From Undaria pinnatifida (Eukaryota; Sar; Phaeophyceae; Laminariales; Alariaceae): a DNA stretch of 64,000 nt. Position numbers and translations under genes: made by a program. Shown piece by piece: positions 45,715 through 55,976 of this stretch. The stretch spans positions 1,720,116 through 1,784,115 of the forward strand of contig JABAKD010000006.1 of NCBI GenBank assembly GCA_012845835.1, given 5' to 3'. How positions within the stretch are numbered: the first letter of the stretch is position 1; the number at the start of each line of letters is the position of its first letter. Under the pieces are notes generated by a model. That model ran no database searches. It was not told the origin of the DNA and saw only the letters and a list, made by a program, of their open reading frames with translations.

Positions 45715-46968
45715 ATTTAAATACACTCCAGCTGTGAGATCGAAGATTTCGTCGAAACTCATCTTTGCAAGCTGTGTGTGATACTCCGATCGCGCGTATT
45801 ACGGGTTGTGTGTCCTCATTAAGGATATAGGTCGGCGACTCCCCTTGCAACTACAGTGTAGCTATCAGGGTCAACATGGTGATGCTAGGCAGTCTGTGCA
45901 CGGAAACTATAAAACCCGTTTCTGAGGGGGACAAAATCTGACAGCTGTGGAATGAAATGCATCAGTTTATCAAGTGAATTCTTTAAGTGGAACAACCGGT
46001 GAGGGGAGATCGGAGTTTCGAAGAACTCGGGGGCCTGGGTTTGATCAAGAGAGTGCCCGAGGGGTGGGGTGGGGTGGGATGGGGGGGGGGGAGCAGGCAG
46101 GGCATCTCAATCCGTGCGTGGAAACTATATACGCGTGGTCCTATGTCTAGGCGATGGTGCGGGTGGTGGGGAAGAAGAGGTCGTTGGTGGGGGGCGGGGG
46201 GCGGGGGGGGGGGGGGGGTGAATTGCAGCAGCGGCATGGATGGCTCCAAAAAGATAATGAGGTGACATCAAGTGCGTGCAAGTGTTTATTACTCTGGAAG
46301 ATTTCGATCCTAGGTGGGGCATTTAAGCAAGAGGGAGAGCGGAAAAAAAAAAAAAAAAGGAGGAGGGGAGGGGCCAGGTTTCGCGGAGGGTGTTGTGGGA
46401 AAGGTTTTTCAGGAGGTGTAGGTCACAAAATTTAACAATAAAAACAAAAAAAAAATCTCCAGCTGTGCGATCGAAGAGTTTGTCGAAACTCATCTTCAAC
46501 TAGCTTGTGTATGATACTCCAATCGCGCGTATTACGCATATTATATGTAGGGGTTTGCTATACGCGTGGTGATAGGTCCAGGCGATGGTGCGGGTGGTGG
46601 GGAAGAAGCGGGCGTTGGAGGGGGGGGGGGAGGGGGGGGGATGAACGAAGGCTACGTCAAGGGGGGCTAGAGAGATAATTACGTGATATCAGTTGCGTGG
46701 AAGTGTAAAAAAATCTGGTCGATTCCGATTGTAAGTGGGGCGTTCGAGCGAAATATCGGGGTGAACAAGAGGAGGGGGGGGCTGGGCTGGGGGGGAGGGC
46801 GGAAATGAATTGGAGCTACGGCATGGATGGCTACAAAGATAATGATGTGATATCAGCTGGCTGGTAGCGTTTACTATTTTTATTTTTGGTGGGCGTTTAA
46901 ACAAGAGGGATCAGGAGGGGGGGGGGAAAGGACACCTTATTATGTGCGCCGAAAAAATAAAGCTTTGT
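45715..46968 (+). repeat. Poly-G mosaic repeats, interrupted on the right by the Gypsy element
   Basis: Full family end at 45722 (CTCCAGCTGTGAGATCGAAG) followed by core and G-rich modules, a second end at about 46457, and further units up to TGTGCGCCGAAAAAATAAAG directly before the Gypsy LTR. The continuation (AGAGGGGACAAACCTG) resumes at 57457 after the other LTR. Confidence 0.8.
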
Positions 46969-47410
46969 TGCGGCGGATTGACATGACGTCACATGAAACC
47001 CCGTGGCGGAATGCTGCCGAGGTCTGTATAACGCCGATCAGTCTAGAAAGCGTGCCGCTCACGGCCTCAGCCCAAAAACAAACGAAACCAAACGAGAAAA
47101 AAAAGAACCTGAACTTGATTTGGCGCGCGTGAGTGACTGCGAACCGAGCTTGAGTACAGCGATCGTTACCGTGAGGCATTGTTGGAGGTTTCATCCGGAG
47201 ATATGTTATATTGTACGAGCGCTTGGAAGAGGACTGCGTGAGACGAGACTGGTGTTTGCAGGCAGCTGTTGCAACAAGCAGACGGGAGGAATCAGCCTGA
47301 AGGTAGACACGGAGGAAACGAACTATTAATAGAGGCGGTGAGAGAGTTGGGACAAGGGATTGGAGACTTGGGTACGTGTGTCTAAAATAGCTCATTAATC
47401 GTTCGTTACA
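46969..47410 (+). repeat. Gypsy 5' LTR
   Basis: 442 bp, TGCGGCGG to GTTACA. Contains the palindrome TGACGTCA at 46984-46991. Followed immediately by TGGGGCTTCAGCTGG, a plausible primer-binding site because it starts TGG; the tRNA is not identified. Confidence 0.87.
46984..46991. promoter_or_regulatory. CRE-type palindrome TGACGTCA in the LTR
   Basis: Perfect 8-bp bZIP (CREB/ATF-type) site 15 bp inside the LTR, kept in the 3' LTR (57032-57039). Could drive stress- or cAMP-type transcription of the element; function is inferred only. Confidence 0.4.
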
Positions 47411-48168
47411 TGGGGCTTCAGCTGGGATACGTGGGGGTTGATAGTCTCGCTTGACGCAGGTAGAAGTACGGTCGTAAATGCTCAGGTAGAAGTGCAGCTG
47501 CATGCCGGGCCATTTTTGGTTGAATTAATTCATAAAATAGAGTGTGGAAAGAAAGGAGTAGTCTAAATATGAATGGATTTTACACGATGTTGAAGAGAAT
47601 TCCATGACAGTTCAACTCGTTATTATCATGTTGAATATCTCGCTCGTGTAGCAAAATCTCGCTTGAAGCAGTATCACGAACCCCACACGCTGCAGGATAA
47701 CCACAAGCAGACACCGCAGAAATATAAGCAGCAGTACAGCAGGCCGCATGAGTGATGAAGATCGGTGGTCGTGGTCTCTAGATAGTGTAGGCGAGGAATG
47801 AGACGCTTGATAGTTTATACATGATGAGGAGTCACGCAGTCCATGCTACGCACAGCAGTACATAAAGAGAGCAAACGAGATTCTCCCCGCTTTGACTGAC
47901 TTACTGTTTTTTTTGTATGCGATGCAGACGAATCATTGGTATGCATCAATGGTATAAATTGCTTCGCAAGCCATGCATTTTTTTTTGCTTTCGTGCTCGT
48001 ACTTACTCTCACGACGAGTACTTCTGCATTGTTGTACCAGATGTGTATGTCGTCGTGCTGTATACGTGCGTATCATATTTTCTGTATGTCATTTGTGATA
48101 TGCTCTTGTTATTTTGTGCTGCGCCAGTTTTGACACCACCAAACTGACCAGGTATACCTGATTTTGCC

Positions 48169-48199
<31 letters not shown>

Positions 48200-49970
48200 G
48201 TATCAGTACGTACTCAATCGATAACGGATGCATACAGCAAGCGATGGTACAATGCGATCTCACAACCGGAGTGCATTTTAATTTTTACAGTATCTGTAAA
48301 CCAAAATTTTCAAATTTTGAACTGGAAAAGATATACATGCATCCCTGCCTGCTAGTAAGCCTTGCCTACATGCAAGTTGGGGGGGTATTCATGTAGGCAG
48401 GATGGTGAGAAGGAAGTAACATGGACTGTTGAGCCAGTAAAATAATGTAGTAATAAAAATATTATACATCATTTGCTCATACATATACCTACTACTGCTG
48501 TATAGACTAGACTATATGGTCAAAACAGTGTAGGGTTGTGAGTATAGAGTAATATATGTATACGTTATCATTGGGGTTACTTGTTTGTTGCACCTTGTAT
48601 AGCACGAGAAATCGATTGTTCTGAAGGATTAGTAATTGCTGTACGGAAGAACAGTAGACTATACAAGTTGGTCTTGTTTATTGTACCTTGTATAGAATAG
48701 TACACAAGTTGGTATTTATACTACGCGAAATCGTAAATCTCCGGGCTGGGTTATTTTGGAAAAATATAGCAAAGGCTGACTAAGTTTTATAAAATATGGG
48801 ACGTAAATTCAGGAATACGAGACCAATAGGACATTGGGAAAGGATTATCGTCAGTACCGATGGCGAGTAAGTTCATACGTGATAAGTCACTGTAGGGGTG
48901 TGCTTGCGTTCATCATACGGGTTGAAAATGAGTTCGGGTCTGTTAGTTGATCTACACTTACTTGTTGCCTGTGAGACGACCATAAGACGAGTTTTTTTTT
49001 TTGCATGCAACTTGGTTTTGGCCTTTGTGATGGGGATTTTGTGTCTTCGCAGGTTGTATAGGCACTGCAAGGTCGTTCTCACAGGTGTTTCAAGAGTAGT
49101 GATACTGCAAACTGGTTCTGGTTTTAATTTTGTATGGGGAATGTAAACCTTTCTATAGCTGCTCTTTGTCATGCTAAGAACTTACCGGAATTGTAAACAT
49201 GGTTTAGGAACATTATCATATTGGAATGGGAGGGGAAGAAGCTTGATAAGTACGTTGGAATCTTGAGGATTGTAAATAATGCATTAATGGAGGGGGAGCT
49301 TGATAAGTACGTTGGAAATTTAAGGATTGTAAAGAATGCATTAATAATAAGTCTATTGGAAACAAAATTTCATTTCACATGTCAGTGGAGCTATACCCGA
49401 CATGGGAACTACTGCATACAGTGGAGCTACATGGAGAGCTACTATACAAGTCCTTTCTAGGCGCGTAGTAATTTACTACTAATAGCTATCTATGCATGAA
49501 TATATGTAGACCTTGAAACTTCATCGATTGTTGTGTTACGTATGGACGCTTATACCTCGATAGATGTATACAAAATCATGGATTATGCTGTTCCAAATTC
49601 GTTCAGATAATGTGCATGAAGGATGTACAACATTGACAGATATAGCTAATAAACGCCTACAAATAGGTTGATAAATAGGTTGATATTTCTTAGATACTTG
49701 AGGGATTCCATACGTTACTCTGTTGGTGAAGACTCGAGCTTTCGAAGGGCAGCATTTCCGAAGGATTACATGTATATTATGATAAGGCGACAACTTTCAA
49801 CAAACCAGGAAGGTAAATATGCATGTACTCGAAACCTTTCACCACCCCTCTTTCCCACTCACATTGTCCCAAGCCACTGTCTATACCCGTTTGGTGCGGA
49901 CAACTTGGTGTTACTAGACTCCATCGATTCCCTGGACTCCACTCGTCTCCCTAGACTGCATCGTTGGATA
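47411..49970 (+). other. Gypsy internal 5' region without recognisable gag
   Basis: AT-richer than the pol part. Contains a T run (about 48172-48199), a poly-G family terminus relic (near 48265), a 67-bp tandem duplication (49229-49350) and a block at 48328-48362 that recurs at 50402-50437. No capsid or zinc-knuckle signature is visible in any frame, so gag has been lost, replaced or is too diverged to see. Confidence 0.5.
49229..49350. repeat. 67-bp tandem duplication (AGCTTGATAAGTACGTTGGA)
   Basis: Two imperfect copies within the Gypsy interior. Confidence 0.8.
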
Positions 49971-49974
49971 CCAT

Positions 49975-50145
49975 CTTCACCTTATACGACGCAGCTTCGT
50001 CGAGTACATCGTGTACCACGCAGCCTCATCGAGCCCGTCGCATACTGCGTAGCTCCTACTACACAGCTCCATTCGTCGGATACAACACAGCGTCGTCGAG
50101 TCCGTCGTGTACTGCACAACTTCGTCGAGTTCATCTTTCTCTACA
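49975..50145. repeat. About 30-bp degenerate minisatellite
   Basis: Five imperfect units around CAGCTTCGTCGAGTACATCG. Open frames across it are low-complexity. Confidence 0.7.
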
Positions 50146-50611
50146 CGACAGCAAAGCGAGAGGTTTCGTCAAAGGGAAACGGGCGGCGTCCCGAGGAGGG
50201 AGGGAGGAGTAATTGGAGAAAATAACATGGCAGGAAGAGGGGGGCCTTGTTGGGGAACTTTTTAATGCACCTTACCCGAGGGGAGGCCCACCACAAGGAG
50301 GCCCGTCACAGAGCGGCCAGGCTGGAGGCCAACCAGAGGGCGGCCAGGTTGGACGGGGTCCACATGGTGGCGCAGGACAAGGGGCAGCAGGACTGGGAAA
50401 TATATACATGCATCCCTGCCCGCTAGTAAGCCTTGGACTGGCAAATACTGTAGGAACGGGAGGCGGTACAATCAGATGTCCGCTCCCTCCTTACCGTCAC
50501 CGTTTGGAATCGGAGGACAATGGGGTCCACAGACAGCCCCAAGAGGAGCACCACCGAACCCTAGATCGAGATGGGGACCTCCGATGGCGCCAAGATCGCT
50601 GGCCAACAACA

Positions 50612-50745
50612 GCCAGGGTTTGCTGGCCAACAGCAGCCAGGGTTCACTGGCCACTAGCAGCCAGGGTTCACTGGTCAAACAACAGCCAGGGTTCGCTGGC
50701 CAACAGCAGTCAGGGTTCACTGTTCAACAGCAGCCGGGGTTCAGA
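50612..50745 (+). repeat. 24-bp coding-like minisatellite (Gln-Gln-Gln-Pro-Gly-Phe-Thr-Gly)
   Basis: About six units of CAACAGCAGCCAGGGTTCAC-type sequence. In one frame each unit encodes QQQPGFTG/AG. An in-frame stop and a shift break the frame. Just upstream of the protease, so it may be the remnant of the Gag C-terminus. Confidence 0.65.
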
Positions 50746-50845
50746 GAGTTCCTCGCACCGATCGGGAATGGGAGCACTGCAAACTAAGACGTCACAGGTT
50801 TGAGTTCATGCAACGTTGTGGCATGCAACGAGCTCGAGCCGGTGA

Positions 50846-51837
50846 CTTCCGATTCCGGTGCTGGTGGATACTGAGGCGGGTGGAGGAAACTACGTGTCAC
50901 GGCAGTTCATCGACCCATTGAAGAACGTGATAGTTGGAGAAAGTCGCTGATAAATCCAACGGGAGACGGCCTACTCCGCACAGCAAACCCAAAGTACAGC
51001 GCCGTAACCCCGATGGAAGTAGTAGGCTCGTGCTTGCTGCCACTAGTCTTTGCACCGGTCGATCAAATATTCCGTGTGAAGTTCAGGGTGGTGAAAGGAC
51101 TTCCGTATGCGATAGTGCTTGGAGCCGCGTTCATGAAGGACAATCGAAGTATCATCAGTTTCGATGGCGAGGAGGATTTCCGGCCGACACGATCCTCATC
51201 GTGGGTACCATTCGCCCCGAAAGAGGTCAGAGAGGCCGCGGCAGGAGCGATGTGTGCCGAATGGGACCGCTATTGCGCGGTGAAACCGTCAACGGGCAAG
51301 CAAGAAGCGGAAGAATTTGAGAAACCGAAGATCCCGGCGGGGATTATGGAGTTAGGAAACTCTGTTCGGGAGGACGAACGCACTCTGCACTGGAATCTAC
51401 GCATTGCGAAAGACGTAGAGGTTCCAGGTGGTACCAGTATCCAGGTAGACGCTTTTGTCAAAGGCCCTCAACCTCAAGTACAGCAGCTCGTAGTGGTAGA
51501 ACCAACTAACCGCTATGAGCTTCAACTAGGAGTGGATCTAGGAGTGCCAAGGGCACAGTGGTGGTTCCCAGGTATACCACTTCAATGTAAGTTGTCGAAT
51601 GTTACCCAGGATAATATGAAGATCCAGCGGGGGCTGGTTATTGCGACGGTTTACGCTGTTAACAATTACGATCGGGAACGCATGAAGTCACTCATGAACC
51701 CGATGTCGGAGAAACCGACCAGCCCTTATATCAAAAAGAAAGACAAAGGGAGACCACCGGAGCAATGCAACAAAGGGGGTGAAATCGCAGAGATTTCGAG
51801 CGAAGACCCCAAGGTTGACCTTGAAGAGGCCAACTAA
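50846..51837 (+). pseudogene. Gypsy aspartic protease and linker, frameshifted
   Basis: Active site at about 50861-50900 reads LVDTEAGGGNYVS (usual Asp-Thr-Gly has become Asp-Thr-Glu). The frame shifts near 50940 and continues as LPYAIVLGAAFMKDN, whose Ile-Val-Leu-Gly is the protease's conserved C-terminal motif. The remaining 200 residues link to RT without a named domain. A second shift near 51830 leads into RT. In an intact element it would cleave Gag and Pol. Confidence 0.7.
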
Positions 51838-52840
51838 CTTCGGACAGCTCAGTCCGAGCAAAAAGGACACATTGATAGGCATTCCCAACGAGTACATCGA
51901 CGTGCTCGCGGTCAACCCCAATAGCGTACCAGCGTGCAAAGGAGTGCCCATGCGACTGGAGCTCAAAAATCCCAACGTCAAGCCATACGTGGCGCCCATT
52001 CGACCCTTCAGCCCGGAACAGCGCGAGATGATTCAGACTGAGGTGATGAAGCTCCTGAAGAATGGATCCATTCGGGAATCAACTTCCGAGTGGGCCGCCA
52101 ATTGCTTGACGGTTCGCAAGAAAGATGGGACAGTGCGGGTTGTGCAGGATTTTCGAGGTATCAATGCGCTTCTCAAATCACAGAGTGGTGGACTCGGAGA
52201 CTTGCATCATATTATGGATGAGATGGAAGGGTCGAAATATTTCTCCAGCATCGATTTAGCTTCAGGATTCTTACAGCTAGAGATCCATGAGGATGATCGA
52301 CACCTGACGGCATTTCGAGACGCTGACGGGAAGCTGTACGAATACGTTCGCTGCGGCTTCGGATTGAAGATAGTGCCTTCGGCGTTTGCCAAATACGTTG
52401 GAGGGCGACTGTTAACCGTCAAGGATAGGGGAATCGAGAACTGGTTGGACGACATCGCCATCCCGTCGAAAACCATTGAAGGTCAATGAGGACTGCTGCG
52501 AGAAACGTTAGAGTGTCTAAAGCAAGGACGGTTAGCCGTAAATGTTCAGAAATCGCATTTCTGTCAGTCGGTCATGGAGTTCGTCGGCATGATCGTGGAT
52601 AGACTTGGTACCAGGCCAGCCCCGAGCAAGATCGATGCTATCACACAGCTATCCAGGCCGAACACGGTGGAGGAAGTGCGAGTGTTGCTGGGCATGACAG
52701 GGTACTTACGACAATTCGTACCCCAGTATAGCACAGTGGTGGCGCCCATTTCCGACTTGTTGAGAGATCCAAGGGTTCAGAACCAAGAGAGCGAAGAAAG
52801 AGAAAGTCCCATGGGGAGAAGAGCAGAAAAAAGTTTTTGA
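51779..52840 (+). pseudogene. Gypsy reverse transcriptase, broken by TGA and frameshift
   Basis: Reads GSIRESTSEWAANCLTVRKK, VRVVQDFRGINALL, FSSIDLASGFLQLEI (first catalytic Asp), YVRCGFGLKIVPSAFAKYVGG and NWLDDIAIPS (WLDD in place of the usual YxDD, 52443-52454). A TGA at 52487-52489 interrupts the thumb; the same frame then continues with LLRETLECLK and VRVLLGMTGYLRQFVP. A frameshift near 52775-52785 leads into the connection and RNase H. It copies the element's RNA into DNA. Confidence 0.85.
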
Positions 52841-54926
52841 TGCGCTTATCGAAGCTTTCACGTCACCTCCAATCCTAGCCCTGCCGTTGTGGACAGAGCC
52901 GTCCTCGCTGTCTACCGATGCCCGTGAGGTAGGGGCAGGAGCGGTGCTAACACAATGCATCGAAGGAGTGGAAAAGGTAATCGCGTATGGCAGCAAAAGG
53001 TGGTCGAGAGGAGACTCCAAAATATCAGCAACGGACCGTGAATGCATGGCGATCATGTGGGCAGTGAGCAAGTTCCAACCCTATCTTTGGGGGCGACCGT
53101 TCACGCTCATCACGGACTGTTCAGCGTTGACTTGGCTCTTCAAAAGCCAATATCTCACTCCGAAATACCATTGCTGGGCTCTGAGGTTGATGGAGCACGA
53201 CATAACCTTGAAGTGGCGGCCGGGGACACAACTTCAGCCCCCAGACGCCATGTCGCGGTTACCGAACAAGGGCATCGTAATCGAATATTTCAACGACTCT
53301 TTCCCAGGAGACGAGTCGTTGCCAAACGTTTACAAAGGGCCACAGGGGCCAGTGCTCGACGGCAAACACCTCGAAACCCTGGGAGTGGAAGATGTGGACA
53401 GAACTAGCACTCAAAGTCTTGCAGCACTTGCAGCTGTCGCATTCACACCCGCAGACCCATCAGGGACAAATACTCAACAGGCCGAGCTTGTCATCGCAAC
53501 GGAGCTTCCAGTGATGGTCATGCTCGACTGTGGGGGGGGAGGCAGCATCCTTGCATCAGAGGGGTTGCTGACGGTCAGAGGAGCAGTAGACCAGGACTGG
53601 AGAGCACTAGAATACATCAGAGCAAACGGACTAGACAAAGGTGCAAAGCTACTTAGGGTGACAACAGGGTCGCCGGAATGCCTAATCATGTTGAGAGAGG
53701 TGAAACCAGACGTGGTGGTCGGTGACGCCTGCAGGAGTTTTGAAAGGATACGAGAGAAGGAGGGAATATCCGGAGCGAGTAGCCTAGTCCAAGCTGCTAT
53801 CGTTATAGACGCGCGGGTTTTCATCCTCGAATGTTTTGGCAACCTTCTGCGAACGACGGTATGGAATGACGAAATTCTCCCCGCTTTGGAACGAGAGTCA
53901 ATCATCGTGGACAAAGCGGAGATACTAGCGAGCCAAGTAGGGATTCCGTGGAGAAGGAAACGGACATTCGTGGTAAGAATCAAGGGAGGCCTTGCCACAA
54001 AAGGGAAGTTAGCCGTTTGGAAGCGGAGGTTGGAGAAAGTAAAGCAGAAAGTTCAGCAATTAGGGGAATTTCTGGGACGAAGAGGCGCATACTTCTTGAA
54101 ACGAGGTAACGGAGAGCGAGCAACTTACTCGTTCAACGAACCCATCATCTCTTTGAACCGTGCTCACGTCATGGGAGAAAAGCCAACCGAAGGGTATATC
54201 GCACACCCAGCGGATGCGGCACGCCTTGAAGAAGCCGAAGAGTTGCATTTCAACGACTACGCCAAAATCACCACAGGGCAGGAGCACTACGTGATCCCAC
54301 AGACGGTTAGCAAAAGCGCAGCGGCAAACGTCATCTCAGATTTCACGTCTCCTCCAATGTTACGAGCAGTATTAGTTAAACGAGCTGTTCAAGGCTTACT
54401 GGGAAAACCGGTACCAGAGGTCGCGGAACTAGAAGGATTGGTCTGCATGGTGTTAGAAGATTACCTCGCAGCATCAAAAGCCTTTGAGGTGACAAGAGCG
54501 GTCACGAGATCGCAGGCAAAGGCCACTTTCCAGGGACCGGAGGTTGTCTGGGAGGCACAACCGCCGTTACCTGAGGAGGAGGAGATGGAGAATGCAACGG
54601 CGCAGACGGTCACTACTACTGAAATACCAGTGGAAGTTGATCGCCCACGCAAACGCAGGGGACAGAGAGAGCCCATCCCGAGACCGAAACGGCAACGTGA
54701 CCCGTTGGGAGAATCATCAAAGGACACCAGCAGCCCGTTAAGCGGATCAGGGAAAGAAGCCAAGGGACCCCAGCGGTCAGAGCCATCCATGTTGGAAAGG
54801 GTGACAGCTATTCTCCAGGATTTGCCACAGCTGACGCAGAGGCAGTCCGAAGATATGGTACTTGGCAAGATTCGGAAAAACTCCAGGAAGTGGGAAACCG
54901 AGGATCAGGAGGTGGTGAATATGTGA
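52785..54926 (+). CDS. Gypsy RNase H fused to cytosine-C5 DNA methyltransferase-like domain
   Basis: One open frame of about 714 codons (residue numbers below count from TTG 52887). RNase H 1-125: STDAREVGAGAVL, ATDRECMAIMWAV, TLITDCSALTWLF, PPDAMSRL. Residues about 205-500 align in order with a Dcm-type methyltransferase: motif I (LDCGGGGSILASEG), II (GAVDQDWRALEYIRANG), IV (PDVVVGDACRSF, Cys282 at the nucleophile site), VI (ILECFGNLL, Glu315), VIII (GIPWRRKRTFVV), IX (FNEPIISLNRAH), the (HFNDYAKITTGQEHYVIP) block and X (ISDFTSPPMLRAV). The usual PPC and ENV are eroded, and the target-recognition region between VIII and IX is very short. After 500 follow a linker, a basic NLS-like stretch (PRKRRGQREPIPRPKRQR) and the start of the integrase. 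It could methylate the new DNA copy; activity is unproven. Confidence 0.82.
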   Translation, partial: KRAKKEKVPWGEEQKKVFDALIEAFTSPPILALPLWTEPSSLSTDAREVGAGAVLTQCIEGVEKVIAYGSKRWSRGDSKISATDRECMAIMWAVSKFQPYLWGRPFTLITDCSALTWLFKSQYLTPKYHCWALRLMEHDITLKWRPGTQLQPPDAMSRLPNKGIVIEYFNDSFPGDESLPNVYKGPQGPVLDGKHLETLGVEDVDRTSTQSLAALAAVAFTPADPSGTNTQQAELVIATELPVMVMLDCGGGGSILASEGLLTVRGAVDQDWRALEYIRANGLDKGAKLLRVTTGSPECLIMLREVKPDVVVGDACRSFERIREKEGISGASSLVQAAIVIDARVFILECFGNLLRTTVWNDEILPALERESIIVDKAEILASQVGIPWRRKRTFVVRIKGGLATKGKLAVWKRRLEKVKQKVQQLGEFLGRRGAYFLKRGNGERATYSFNEPIISLNRAHVMGEKPTEGYIAHPADAARLEEAEELHFNDYAKITTGQEHYVIPQTVSKSAAANVISDFTSPPMLRAVLVKRAVQGLLGKPVPEVAELEGLVCMVLEDYLAASKAFEVTRAVTRSQAKATFQGPEVVWEAQPPLPEEEEMENATAQTVTTTEIPVEVDRPRKRRGQREPIPRPKRQRDPLGESSKDTSSPLSGSGKEAKGPQRSEPSMLERVTAILQDLPQLTQRQSEDMVLGKIRKNSRKWETEDQEVVNM

Positions 54927-55973
54927 TGGATGATAATGGGCTCTTGTGGATGGCACCTCGGGGAAAGATCCCACGACTTGCAGTTCCCCGATCTCTCGTT
55001 CCAGGGATTATGGCGCTGGCGCACAGCACCTATGGGCATCCGGGGACGGCACGAACTACAGCCTTGATAAGTCATCGGTACTGCTGGTCCAACCTCATGA
55101 AGGACGTTAGAGACTACGTCCTCTCGTGTGGGTGCAGACGTCGCAAGCGGTCAGCGAGTCAACGGGTTGCCATGCTACCGTCAAGGTTTCTACGACCCGG
55201 GGAAGTACTCGAAGTCGACATCCAGGACATGGGGGTGAAGTCAGACGCAGGCAACAAAGTTCTACTTGTAGCAGCCGACAAAGCCAGCATGTTCTTGTTC
55301 GCCTTTCCACTTCCCTACGAAAGAAGCAATCGGAGTAGCGAGGAAACTGCTCGAAGTGATGCTTACTTTTGGGCTACCGCTGTATGTTCGCAGTGATCCG
55401 GGATCCGAGTTCACGGCAGAGGTGATGCAACACTTATGTAAGTGGTTGAACGTGAGCATCGCCTATGGGCCTGCCGATCATCTACGTGGACAGGGGGCGT
55501 TGGAGAGACTGGGGGGGTGGCTACACGAAGCACTAGGAGAACTGTGCAAGACCTGGCCTCGCAGATGGGACGAGTACGCACAACCGGCACTGTGGATCCA
55601 TCGTACCACGCCGGACCTGCGCCTACCGAGGAAGCCAACGCCCTTCCGTGTTTTCTTCCGTCGTGATGCACGCACGCAACTTGATGCTGCGCACCCCGAG
55701 GTAGATGGTGGTGATGTCAGAGGCGGGATGCACGGTTACGTGGCCGACAAACGTCAAGCATACAAAGAGGTACGGGATGTACGGATGGGTCAATCGAAAA
55801 GACATGAAGGCAGGCAGAAATATCGTGAGAGTCGGAATGCTGAAATCGGTCGGACCTCGGTGGGAACCCGTGTTGTTGTCGGAGATAATGTGCTGGTGAA
55901 GGAGGCGGAGTCTGTGATGGAAAGGGAAGGGATACATCATAAACTGGCCCACGAGCACTGGACCGGACCTTGA
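54890..55973 (+). pseudogene. Gypsy integrase, frameshifted
   Basis: N-terminal zinc-binding part: AHSTYGHPG and, 29 residues on, LSCGCRRRK (H-x4-H and C-x-C; the usual spacing is C-x2-C). Core: VLEVDIQDMG (first Asp), a shift near 55318, then YVRSDPGSEFTAE (second Asp, 55395) and GALERLGG (Glu, 55503), with 35 residues between them, i.e. a DD35E core. A GPY/F-like stretch follows, interrupted by TGA at 55971. The frame was also shifted from the previous ORF at about 54910. It would insert the DNA copy. Confidence 0.83.
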
Positions 55974-55976
55974 GAT

